Shown here piece after piece: positions 1-5,658 of a stretch of 7,554 bases of DNA. Made by a program: the position numbers and the translations under genes. The notes below the pieces were generated by a model that was given only the letters and a program-made list of their open reading frames with translations, had not been told where the DNA came from and made no database searches. The stretch is from an uncultured Atopobiaceae bacterium (lineage in GTDB: Bacteria; Actinomycetota; Coriobacteriia; Coriobacteriales; Atopobiaceae), in contig CANQSI010000042.1 of assembly GCA_947626465.1 (NCBI GenBank), positions 1-7,554 of the forward strand, in the 5' to 3' direction. How positions within the stretch are numbered: the first letter of the stretch is position 1; each line of letters begins with the position of its first letter.

Positions 1-54
1 AGGAGCACGGTTCCACCTCGCAATTCCGAGCCGGGGAACCGAAGGGGAGCACAT

Positions 55-1632
55 ATGCAGTCTAAACTCGCCCACGCAGCAGAGCGCAAAGCCTGGGGTT
101 TCGCCATTGATCGCGTGATCTCCGCAGCTTCCGGTCCACAGCGCGAGAAGAACCTCGAGAAGCTCATCGACATGGCAGGGAACCTGCTGAAGGACACCGC
201 CCCCGGCGCCACGCGCGGCCTTCGCGCGGGCCTCTACCCGGGCTCGAAGTGGGAGAAGTTCCTGTTCTCGCTCATGGATGAGGTCGACCACAACATCATC
301 AAGACGATGATCCTGAACGGCGCCTACGAGAGCGCGTTCCGCGGCCTTCGCACCTGCACCGAGAACGCCGAGAAGTACCAGTGCAACGTGCCATGGATCC
401 TGCTCTTCGACCCCACGAGCGCCTGCAACAAGCACTGCGTCGGCTGCTGGGCCGCTGAGTACGGCAATCGCATGAACCTCACCTTCGAGGAGATGGACAA
501 GCTCGTCAGCGACGCCAAGGCGCTCGGCACGCACCTCTTCATGCTCACCGGCGGCGAGCCGCTCGTGCGCAAGAACGACATCATCAAGCTCGCCGAGAAG
601 CACCAAGACTGCGTGTTCAACATCTTCACGAACGCCTCCCTCATCGACCAGCCTTTCTGCGAGGACGTGCGGCGCGTGGGCAACATCGCCTTTAGCGTCT
701 CGCTCGAGGGCTTCGAGGACGCCAACGACGGGCGCCGCGGCGAGGGCGCCTTCGACGAGGTCATGGCCGCCTTCGACCTCATGAAGAAGAACAAGCTCAT
801 CTTCGGCACCTCGACCGCCTACACCTCGAAGAACTACAAGGCCGTCACCGACGACGACTTCATGGATCTTCTCGTGGAGAAGGGCTGCCGCTTCGCGTGG
901 TTCTTCCACCTGATGCCCGTGGGCGCCGGCGCCAACGTGGACCTCATGCCCACGCCCGAGCAGCGTGAGTACGTGTTGAACCGCATCCGCGAGATCCGCG
1001 GCATCACCGGCGGCAAGCCCATCTTCGCGATGGACTTCCAGGACGACGGCGAGTACGTCGGCGGTTGCATCGCCGGCGGGCGCATCTACTGCCATGTGAA
1101 CGCCGCAGGCGACGTGGAGCCCTGCGTCTTCATCCACTACTCCGGCGCCAACATTCGCGAGCAGAGCTGGATAGAGTGCCTGCAGCAGCCGCTCTTCCAG
1201 GCCTATCGCGCCCACTGGCCCTTCAACGACAACCTCTTGAAGCCTTGCCCGATGCTTGAGAACCCGGGCCAGATCTACATGATGGTGCACGAGAGCGACG
1301 CCCACAGCTCCGACTACGCCGCCCCCGAGACGGTGGAGGAGCTCGTCGAGCGCACCGTGCCCTACGCCGAGGCGTGGAACGAGACGGCCGATCGCATCTG
1401 GCTCTCCGAGCACCCCACCGGCAAGAAGGTCTACGCCGACGCACTCTCCACGGTGGGCGTGGATGACAAGGCCAAGCTCATCGCCGCCGACGATGCGGCT
1501 GCCGAGGCCAATCTCGAGGAGCTCGCCGCCGATGCCGAGGAGATGGGCGCCGAGTTCGGCGACCTCGAGGAGGGCGTCGAGATGGCAGCCGCCGAGGAGC
1601 GCGAGGCCGTCCACGCGATGTATCGCAAGTAG
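55..1632 (+). CDS. Radical SAM protein with SPASM-like C-terminal cysteines (uncharacterised 'CWAAEYG' family)
   Basis: Complete 525-residue protein. The ATG at 55 follows a good ribosome binding site (GAAGGGGAG, 41-49). The radical SAM cluster motif CxxxCxxC is at Cys124, Cys128 and Cys131, inside the stretch TSACNKHCVGCWAAEYG, and would bind the [4Fe-4S] cluster that cleaves S-adenosylmethionine. GGEP at 166-169 is the SAM-binding motif. Further cysteines at 338, 346, 357 and 398, around 'NAAGDVEPC', resemble a SPASM/twitch auxiliary-cluster region. About 120 residues precede the radical SAM core. The last ~55 residues are Ala- and Glu-rich, probably helical. From memory, close relatives with the same CWAAEYG and MPVG signatures are widespread in Firmicutes and Coriobacteriia, with no established reaction. 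The gene stands alone and ends in its own terminator. A role in maturing the peptides at 4877-5658 is conceivable but nothing in the sequence shows it. Confidence 0.93.
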   Translation: MQSKLAHAAERKAWGFAIDRVISAASGPQREKNLEKLIDMAGNLLKDTAPGATRGLRAGLYPGSKWEKFLFSLMDEVDHNIIKTMILNGAYESAFRGLRTCTENAEKYQCNVPWILLFDPTSACNKHCVGCWAAEYGNRMNLTFEEMDKLVSDAKALGTHLFMLTGGEPLVRKNDIIKLAEKHQDCVFNIFTNASLIDQPFCEDVRRVGNIAFSVSLEGFEDANDGRRGEGAFDEVMAAFDLMKKNKLIFGTSTAYTSKNYKAVTDDDFMDLLVEKGCRFAWFFHLMPVGAGANVDLMPTPEQREYVLNRIREIRGITGGKPIFAMDFQDDGEYVGGCIAGGRIYCHVNAAGDVEPCVFIHYSGANIREQSWIECLQQPLFQAYRAHWPFNDNLLKPCPMLENPGQIYMMVHESDAHSSDYAAPETVEELVERTVPYAEAWNETADRIWLSEHPTGKKVYADALSTVGVDDKAKLIAADDAAAEANLEELAADAEEMGAEFGDLEEGVEMAAAEEREAVHAMYRK

Positions 1633-1655
1633 CGCCGCGCCCAGCTGACTGACTG

Positions 1656-1694
1656 AAACCGGCCCTGCCTTCTCGGCGGGGCCGGTTTTCCTTA
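1656..1694 (+). terminator. Intrinsic terminator of the radical SAM gene
   Basis: A 14-bp stem (1656-1669 with 1675-1688, one T.G wobble) encloses the five-base loop TTCTC. The 3' arm ends in TTTT and is followed by CCTTAT. It begins 23 bases after the stop codon at 1630-1632. The stem is very GC-rich in its centre with A/T at the base, a classic rho-independent layout. It separates the radical SAM gene from everything downstream. Confidence 0.88.
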
Positions 1695-1749
1695 TAGCCG
1701 AACGTCTGTAGCCAGTGGCCCTCAGCCCTCAGTCCGCTTCTTCCCTCGT

Positions 1750-1962
1750 ACTTTACATAACATCTCAGAATTACACGGGTTCACGGCAGGAAGGTACCGA
1801 AACTCCTTGTCTCGTGACATCGGGTGGCACGAGGCAAGGAGTTTCTGACATGGATTTCGCTCAAATCTGGCGCGAGTGCAAGAGTTTCTGAGTTCTTCTG
1901 GCGCAAAGAGTGGTCTTTCTGAGTTTTCGGCCCTCCGAATCCACAATCGAGTCAGAAACTCT
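1750..1962 (-). repeat. Hairpin repeat element, copy A, downstream of mtnA
   Basis: Non-coding element, inverted relative to copy B at 4395-4608. In the mtnA transcription direction it holds, in order: an outer hairpin (1962 to 1881) closed by a perfect 11-bp stem made of AGAGTTTCTGA and TCAGAAACTCT; a linker with CCAGATTTG; an inner hairpin (1847 to 1797), 22 pairs long with three mismatches and the loop ACCCGAT; and a 28-bp AT-rich box (1777 to 1750) identical to that in copy B. Weaker similarity runs on to about 1737. It starts 33 bases after the mtnA stop codon, so an mtnA read-through transcript would contain both hairpins. No long T tract follows either hairpin, so it is not a plain intrinsic terminator. 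Short reading frames crossing it are not conserved as protein. Function unknown. Confidence 0.85.
1797..1847 (-). other. Inner 51-nt hairpin of repeat copy A
   Basis: Two 22-nt arms with a 7-nt loop (ACCCGAT in the minus-strand sense). Nineteen of 22 positions form Watson-Crick pairs; positions 2, 14 and 21 are mismatched. Compared with the same hairpin in copy B (4511-4561), pair 10 changes from C-G here to T-A there, and pairs 12, 17 and 18 are Watson-Crick here but G.T wobbles there. The loop is identical. Changes that keep the pairing suggest the fold is maintained. Confidence 0.75.
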
Positions 1963-1995
1963 GGCTCTCGCGGCGGAGGAACAGCAGTGCGTGGC

Positions 1996-3120
1996 CTATC
2001 GCGTCGGGGTGCCCAGCGCCATCGCGATCGACTGCTCGTAGGGCGGGCGCAGCACGCCCTTCTCGGTGACGATTGCCGCGATGAGGCGCGCGGGCGTGAC
2101 GTCGAAGGCCGGGTTGTAGACCTTCACGCCCTCGGGCGCCATGCGCTTCGCGTAGTGGAGCTCGGTCACCTCCGAGGGGTCGCGCATCTCGATGGGGATG
2201 TCCGTGCCCGTCGCGCACGTGGCGTCGAAGGTCGAAGTCGGTGCGCACACGTAGAAGGGCACGCCGTGCTCGGCGGCGGCGAGCGCGAGCATGGAGGTGC
2301 CGATCTTGTTCGCCGTGTCGCCGTTCGCCGCGATGCGATCGGCCCCGACGAAGATCGCGTCGATGGCGCCCGTGGCCATGAGCGAGTTCGACATGTTGTC
2401 GCAGAGAAGCGTCGTGTCCACGCCGGCGGCTATGAGCTCGAGCGCGGTGAGGCGCGCCCCCTGGAGGAGCGGCCGCGTTTCGTCGCAGTACGCGCGAAGC
2501 GCCATGCCATGCTCTTTGGCGAGGTAGATGGGTGCGGTCGCCGTGCCGTATTCCACCGCGCAGAGGCGTCCCGCGTTGCAGTGCGTGAGGACGCCGAAGC
2601 CGTCGGAGATGAGGGTGAGCCCGTGCTTGCCGATGGCGCGGCAGCTCGCCACGTCCGCGTCGCGGATCGCGCGCACCTCGCGGGCGAGGCCGTCCACCAT
2701 GAGCTCGGGGTCGAGCGGCGTGCAGGCGGAGCAGGTGGGGTCGGTGGCCACGGCGGTGAGCATGCGGCGCGTGGCCCAAGAGAGGTTCACCGCCGTCGGA
2801 CGCGAGGAATCGAGGTAGGCGCGCGTTTCGAGGAGCCGCTCCCACACGTCCTCCGACGCGGCGGTGGGATGCGCCTCGAGCCAATGGCGCGCGTCGAGGT
2901 AGAGCGCCATCGCGGCGAAGACCCCGATCGCCGGCGCGCCACGCACCTCGAGGCGCTGAATTGCGCGGTACGCCTCTTCGCGCGTGCGCAGGTGCTCGAG
3001 TACCACCTCGCCGGGAAGCCGCGTCTGGTCGATGATGACGATCTCGCCCGCAGTGTTGTTGAGTTCGAGTGTGGGCACGCCGGCGATGCTCTCGCGGCGC
3101 TCGATAAAGGTTTCGGCCAT
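1996..3120 (-). CDS. mtnA: S-methyl-5-thioribose-1-phosphate isomerase (MtnA)
   Basis: A 374-residue protein of normal family length. MtnA converts 5-methylthioribose-1-phosphate to 5-methylthioribulose-1-phosphate in the cytosolic methionine salvage pathway, or in related shunts that dispose of methylthioadenosine or 5'-deoxyadenosine by-products. Visible family signatures (numbered from a GTG at 3174, 18 residues upstream) are RGAPAIG (60-66), THCNAG with the expected catalytic Cys181, CDNMSN (240-245), GADRIAANGD with the expected catalytic Asp261, and the C-terminal NPAFDVTPARLI. I chose the ATG at 3120 because homologous sequence starts about there and GGAAAG lies 9 bases upstream; the extra residues from the GTG look unlike the family. 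No other methionine-salvage gene is in the window. It diverges from the gene at 3329 and is followed by repeat copy A. Confidence 0.94.
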   Translation of the reverse strand: MAETFIERRESIAGVPTLELNNTAGEIVIIDQTRLPGEVVLEHLRTREEAYRAIQRLEVRGAPAIGVFAAMALYLDARHWLEAHPTAASEDVWERLLETRAYLDSSRPTAVNLSWATRRMLTAVATDPTCSACTPLDPELMVDGLAREVRAIRDADVASCRAIGKHGLTLISDGFGVLTHCNAGRLCAVEYGTATAPIYLAKEHGMALRAYCDETRPLLQGARLTALELIAAGVDTTLLCDNMSNSLMATGAIDAIFVGADRIAANGDTANKIGTSMLALAAAEHGVPFYVCAPTSTFDATCATGTDIPIEMRDPSEVTELHYAKRMAPEGVKVYNPAFDVTPARLIAAIVTEKGVLRPPYEQSIAMALGTPTR

Positions 3121-3328
3121 GGGCTCTCGCTTTCCGTACGCACTCGTGTCTGCGCAATGAGCGTACCCCACCACACGTCACGCTGAATGCGCGAGAGGCG
3201 ATGGAGATTTCGCACACGCCGCGCATCCCGCGCACGTCTTCGCAGGTCAGCAAACAGTTCGATGAAATTCAATCTAACCGTTCACCCTTTGCAAGGTCTG
3301 CGGGCTTGACGGGCGATACCGTGGGCGC
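3121..3328. promoter_or_regulatory. Divergent intergenic region between mtnA and the endonuclease-like gene
   Basis: These 208 bases must hold the start signals of both divergent genes. For mtnA a ribosome binding site (GGAAAG on the minus strand, 3135-3130) is visible. For the plus-strand gene there is a TTGACG hexamer at 3306-3311 and a GATACC at 3315-3320, but they are too close together to be one promoter, and no clear Shine-Dalgarno precedes the ATG at 3329. A leaderless start is possible. The 3260-3290 part is the most AT-rich. I cannot assign promoters firmly. Confidence 0.35.
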
Positions 3329-4405
3329 ATGAGCATTATCCTCACAGGCACCTGGGCCTTCGCCATCATGCGCATGAACCTTGCGGACGCGGCGCCGCTC
3401 TCCCAAGCGCGCTGCGAGCAAATCCTCGATGAGGCGCGCTGCCCCATCGAGCAGGTTCGCGCGATCCGTCGTCGCGTCGATGACGAGGCTCTCCTCGGCC
3501 ATGATCGCTCACTCTGGCCGCGCTTGCAGCACCTCGACGTACTCGTCCCCCGCCCCTCGGCTGACCGGCAGCTCGAAGGCGTGAAGATCCACACGCACGC
3601 GCTCCCGCTCGCTCCGGAGTCGCTTGTGCGGGTACGAGGGGATTTCGGCCTCGGCAACGACGCCTTCATCACCTCGCCCGCGCTCACCTACCAGCTCCTC
3701 TGCGCGCGAAGGCCATTCCCCATCGCGGTGCTCCTTGGGCTCGAGATACTCGGGAGCTTCCACCGGATTCCCGGCGAGGGCGGGCGCACGTGCTACGACG
3801 TGGCGCCCGTGACCACCCATGCGGCACTCTCGAAGGGGATCGCGGATCTTTCGCAGGCGTATGCGAGAAGTCGAGATGCGGGTCTCAAGAACCATGCGCC
3901 GGTGGGGCTCGGCGTATGCCAGCGCGCACTCCCATGGCTCAAGGAAGGATCCGCCTCGCCCATGGAAGCCGCGCTCTTCGCGCTCCTCTGCCTTCCGATT
4001 AGAAACGGCGGCTACGGTCTTCCGTTTCCCGAGCTCAACGGCAAAATCGTGCTGAGCTGGCGCCAAGAGCGCCTCACGGGGACGCGCTCTATGCGCTTCG
4101 ATTTCCTCTGGCGCGATGTCGGCTTCGCCGTGGAGTACGACAGCGACGCCTACCACGTCGAGGGCGTCACGCCCGAGAAGGTGCTGAGGGACAAGCGCCG
4201 CATCAACGCGGCGAAAATCGCGGGGATCGACGTACTCACCATCACGCGCGATACCGTGATGAAGCGCACGTCCTTCGACCTTTTCGCATCGGAGCTCGCG
4301 CAGCGGCTCGGTAAGCGCCAACGCGCGCTCAGTACTCGCACGCTCATGGCGCGCGCAGACCTGCGCGACCTGATCCTCTATGGCCGCAGGGGCCGGAGTT
4401 TCTGA
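3329..4405 (+). CDS. DUF559/Vsr-like restriction-endonuclease-fold protein (lineage-expanded hypothetical)
   Basis: A 358-residue soluble protein of unproven function. The C-terminal part (about 255-312) reads like a DUF559/very-short-patch-repair nuclease domain of the PD-(D/E)xK fold: FDFLWRDVGFAVEYDSDAYH supplies Asp258, Glu269 and Asp271 as candidate catalytic acids, followed by a basic helix (RDKRRINAAKIAG) and a last strand (DVLTIT). The middle holds SASPMEAALFALLCLP and GGYGLPFPELN, which I remember as hallmarks of a protein family present in many copies in Coriobacteriia genomes. The N-terminal half (residues about 1-145), with 'TSPALTYQLL', recalls AbiEi-type antitoxin or regulator proteins. 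The ATG at 3329 fits the family's short hydrophobic start (MSIILTGTWAFAIMR), though its ribosome binding site is weak. The stop codon lies inside the first stem of repeat copy B. It may be a nuclease, a DNA-binding regulator or a domesticated endonuclease. Confidence 0.8.
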   Translation: MSIILTGTWAFAIMRMNLADAAPLSQARCEQILDEARCPIEQVRAIRRRVDDEALLGHDRSLWPRLQHLDVLVPRPSADRQLEGVKIHTHALPLAPESLVRVRGDFGLGNDAFITSPALTYQLLCARRPFPIAVLLGLEILGSFHRIPGEGGRTCYDVAPVTTHAALSKGIADLSQAYARSRDAGLKNHAPVGLGVCQRALPWLKEGSASPMEAALFALLCLPIRNGGYGLPFPELNGKIVLSWRQERLTGTRSMRFDFLWRDVGFAVEYDSDAYHVEGVTPEKVLRDKRRINAAKIAGIDVLTITRDTVMKRTSFDLFASELAQRLGKRQRALSTRTLMARADLRDLILYGRRGRSF

Positions 4406-4608
4406 CTCGGATTCCCGATTCGAGGGGCCATAAGCGCAGAAAGAGTGGGCTTCGTGCCACGAAAAGCCAGAAACTCCCGCCCTCACGCCAGATTTGGGCG
4501 AATCCCATGTCAGAAACTCTTTGCCTTGTGCCACCCGATGGCATGAAGCGAAGAGTTTCTGTGCCGTCGTGGCGCAAGGGCGTGTAATTCTGAGATGTTA
4601 TGTAAAGT
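4395..4608 (+). repeat. Hairpin repeat element, copy B, downstream of the endonuclease-like gene
   Basis: Second copy of the element seen at 1750-1962, in opposite orientation on the chromosome but in the same orientation relative to its upstream gene. Order: outer hairpin (4395-4477) closed by GGAGTTTCTG and CAGAAACTCC; CCAGATTTG linker; inner hairpin (4511-4561) with loop ACCCGAT; 28-bp AT-rich box (4581-4608) identical to copy A. The outer stem's first pair is G-C here and A-T in copy A. The TGA stop of the upstream gene (4403-4405) falls in the outer stem, so the element overlaps the coding end by 11 bases. Similarity to copy A fades after about 4621. No target-site duplication is visible. 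Confidence 0.85.
4511..4561 (+). other. Inner 51-nt hairpin of repeat copy B
   Basis: Two 22-nt arms pair at 21 of 22 positions: 18 Watson-Crick pairs, three G.T wobbles (pairs 12, 17, 18) and one C.A mismatch (pair 15), around the loop ACCCGAT. The terminal 11 pairs (CAGAAACTCTT with AAGAGTTTCTG) are perfect. The stem is long enough to form in RNA or as a DNA cruciform. Its loop equals that of copy A. Confidence 0.78.
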
Positions 4609-4700
4609 TCGAGTGAGGAGGGACGAGCGAGGGGGTCGAGGGCGGAGGAAAGCGCGGCGCGCATGGGGGAGACGGAGCGAGTGCCGGATCGCGGGGACGG

Positions 4701-4852
4701 TCTACGTGTCCTGCGCGAAAGACGCGTGAGGGCTCACGAGCGTTTCGCGAATGGCGATTGTTCGCATCTGGAAATCCAGCTCGTGAAGCCCACACGTAGA
4801 ATCGCACCACGCGAAAACCATCGCGATTGGGCGTGGCGCCTTGCCGCTCGCC
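4701..4852 (+). promoter_or_regulatory. Candidate structured leader upstream of the precursor peptides
   Basis: Nested inverted repeats fill the gap before the first peptide gene. TCTACGTGT (4701-4709) pairs perfectly with ACACGTAGA (4792-4800) and encloses two hairpins: CGCGAAA/TTTCGCG (4714-4720 with 4743-4749) continuing into CGTGAG/CTCACG (4725-4730 with 4733-4738), and CTGG-AAAT-CCAG (4768-4779). An alternative stem GCGAA/TTCGC (4747-4751 with 4761-4765) would disrupt the first hairpin. A third, GC-rich hairpin (4830-4852) ends in TTT just before the ribosome binding site. This resembles a multi-branch RNA, but GC-rich DNA gives such pairings by chance fairly often, and I match it to no known riboswitch class. 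No clear promoter is seen upstream. Confidence 0.3.
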
Positions 4853-4856
4853 TTTA

Positions 4857-4943
4857 GGAAGGGAAGGAAACCCGACATGAATGAGAATATGACCCGTTTC
4901 TACGAGGCCGTTTCGGCTGACGAGGGGCTTCAGGCCGAGCTTG
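4857..4943 (+). repeat. Direct repeat, unit 1 (ribosome binding site plus start of leader)
   Basis: These 87 bases recur exactly at 5267-5353, 410 bases downstream. The repeat begins at the Shine-Dalgarno region (GGAAGGGAAGGAAA), includes the spacer CCCGAC and the ATG, and continues through the first 22 codons. Because the conserved block begins at the ribosome binding site, it settles the start codons of both peptide genes. Similarity continues at lower identity through the leader. Confidence 0.95.
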
Positions 4944-5245
4944 TGGCCGTGGCCGAGGGCGTGCAGGTCGAGGGCGTGCCGGAAGCCGAGGCCAGGCAGG
5001 CCATGGCCGAGGCGCTCGCAACCTTCGCCGCCGCACACGACTTCGACCTCAGCGCGGAGGACGTCCTCGCGGCCGACGCCGAAGCGTCCGAGGCAGAGCT
5101 CTCCGAATCCGAGCTCGCGGCCGTGGCGGGCGGCAAGGGCTGCGCGTGCTTCATTGTCGGCGCTGCTACGGGATCCTTCTGCCTCTTCGCCGGCGGCGGC
5201 AAGGGCTTGGGGGAACTGCACTATTGCGGCGTCGCCGGGTTCTAA
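4877..5245 (+). CDS. Nif11-type RiPP precursor peptide 1
   Basis: A 122-residue precursor. Residues 1-86 look like a Nif11-type (nitrogen-fixation-related leader) peptide: MTRFYEAVSADEGLQAEL near the N-terminus, FDLSAEDVLAA around 56-66, and ELSESELAAVAGG ending in the double glycine (85-86) where C39-type peptidases cut. The predicted core (87-122) has 36 residues, Cys at 89, 91, 102 and 117, many glycines (GAATG, GGGKG) and hydrophobic residues, and only one Thr and one Ser. It is therefore a poor lanthipeptide substrate; disulfides, sulfur-to-carbon thioethers, or an unmodified bacteriocin-like peptide fit better. The ATG at 4877 has GGAAGGAAA upstream (4862-4870) in a block shared with the second gene. 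No maturation enzyme or transporter adjoins it. The leader family call is by sequence resemblance only. Confidence 0.85.
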   Translation: MNENMTRFYEAVSADEGLQAELVAVAEGVQVEGVPEAEARQAMAEALATFAAAHDFDLSAEDVLAADAEASEAELSESELAAVAGGKGCACFIVGAATGSFCLFAGGGKGLGELHYCGVAGF

Positions 5246-5266
5246 GACATCCGCTCACAGACGCGT

Positions 5267-5353
5267 GGAAGGGAAGGAAACCCGACATGAATGAGAATAT
5301 GACCCGTTTCTACGAGGCCGTTTCGGCTGACGAGGGGCTTCAGGCCGAGCTTG
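5267..5353 (+). repeat. Direct repeat, unit 2 (ribosome binding site plus start of leader)
   Basis: Exact copy of 4857-4943. Only 21 bases separate the stop codon of the first peptide gene (5243-5245) from this block, so the two genes are almost certainly co-transcribed. Exact identity at silent positions suggests a recent duplication or ongoing gene conversion. Confidence 0.95.
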
Positions 5354-5658
5354 CGGCCGTGGCCGAGGGCGTACAGGTCGAGGGCGTGCCGGAGGCCGAG
5401 GGCAAGCGGGCCGTGGCCGAGGCGCTCGCCGCCTTCGCCGTCGCGCACGACCTCGAACTCAGCGTCGAGGACGTGCTCGCGGCCGACGCGGAGCTCTCCC
5501 AAGGCGAGCTCTCCGAATCCGAGCTCGCGGCCGTCGCGGGCGGAGGCGACTGCATCTGCATGGTCGGTGGCGCTTCGAAGGGCGCCTTCTGCCTCCTCAT
5601 CGGCGCGGGCAAGGGCCTCTCGGAATTGAAGATGTGCGCCGTCCTCTTCGGGGTGTAG
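5287..5658 (+). CDS. Nif11-type RiPP precursor peptide 2
   Basis: A 123-residue paralogue of the preceding peptide, 41 bases downstream of its stop. The 86-residue leader differs at 13 positions (about 85% identical) and ends in the same ELSESELAAVAGG. The core (87-123) shares 17 of 36 aligned residues, with Cys at the same positions 89, 91, 102 and 117 and the pattern FCL..G.GKGL.EL...C.V kept. The residue after the double glycine is a third Gly, so the cut could shift by one. The core has only two Ser and no Thr, and neither Ser is shared with the first core, again arguing against lanthionine rings. A conserved leader with a faster-changing core is typical of RiPP families that feed several substrates to one enzyme, or of two-peptide bacteriocins. 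Confidence 0.85.
   Translation: MNENMTRFYEAVSADEGLQAELAAVAEGVQVEGVPEAEGKRAVAEALAAFAVAHDLELSVEDVLAADAELSQGELSESELAAVAGGGDCICMVGGASKGAFCLLIGAGKGLSELKMCAVLFGV

Noticed and set aside
55..1632. Radical SAM protein as dedicated maturase of the Nif11-type peptides
   Set aside because: It has its own terminator, lies over 3 kb away across unrelated genes, and has relatives in many genomes that I do not associate with such precursors. Kept only as a possibility.
1750..1962. CRISPR-like array from the repeated AGAAACTC/GAGTTTCT motifs
   Set aside because: The motifs alternate in orientation and form hairpin arms at uneven spacing; there are no uniform repeats or spacers.
3121..3174. Upstream GTG start for mtnA at 3174 adding 18 residues
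   Set aside because: The extra residues do not resemble MtnA proteins, and the ATG at 3120 has a usable ribosome binding site at proper spacing.
1952..3253. Long minus-strand open frame (433 codons) overlapping mtnA
   Set aside because: Arg/His/Ala-rich shadow of mtnA in another frame; mtnA itself has clear family motifs and catalytic residues.
3509..4534. Minus-strand open frame of 341 codons opposite the endonuclease-like gene
   Set aside because: No recognisable motif; it runs through the hairpin repeat and is antisense to a gene with family signatures.
1750..4608. Composite transposon bounded by inverted repeats
   Set aside because: No transposase or integrase, no target-site duplication, and the repeat orientation is explained by each copy lying downstream of one of two divergent genes.
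4663..4857. Small plus-strand ORF (64 codons) ending next to the ribosome binding site of peptide 1
   Set aside because: Arg-rich, no well-spaced ribosome binding site, and it coincides with nested inverted repeats. It could be a leader ORF coupled to the peptide gene, but nothing supports translation.
4877..5658. Lanthipeptide precursors
   Set aside because: The four-Cys cores have only two Ser/Thr each and none at shared positions, and no lanthipeptide synthetase is nearby.
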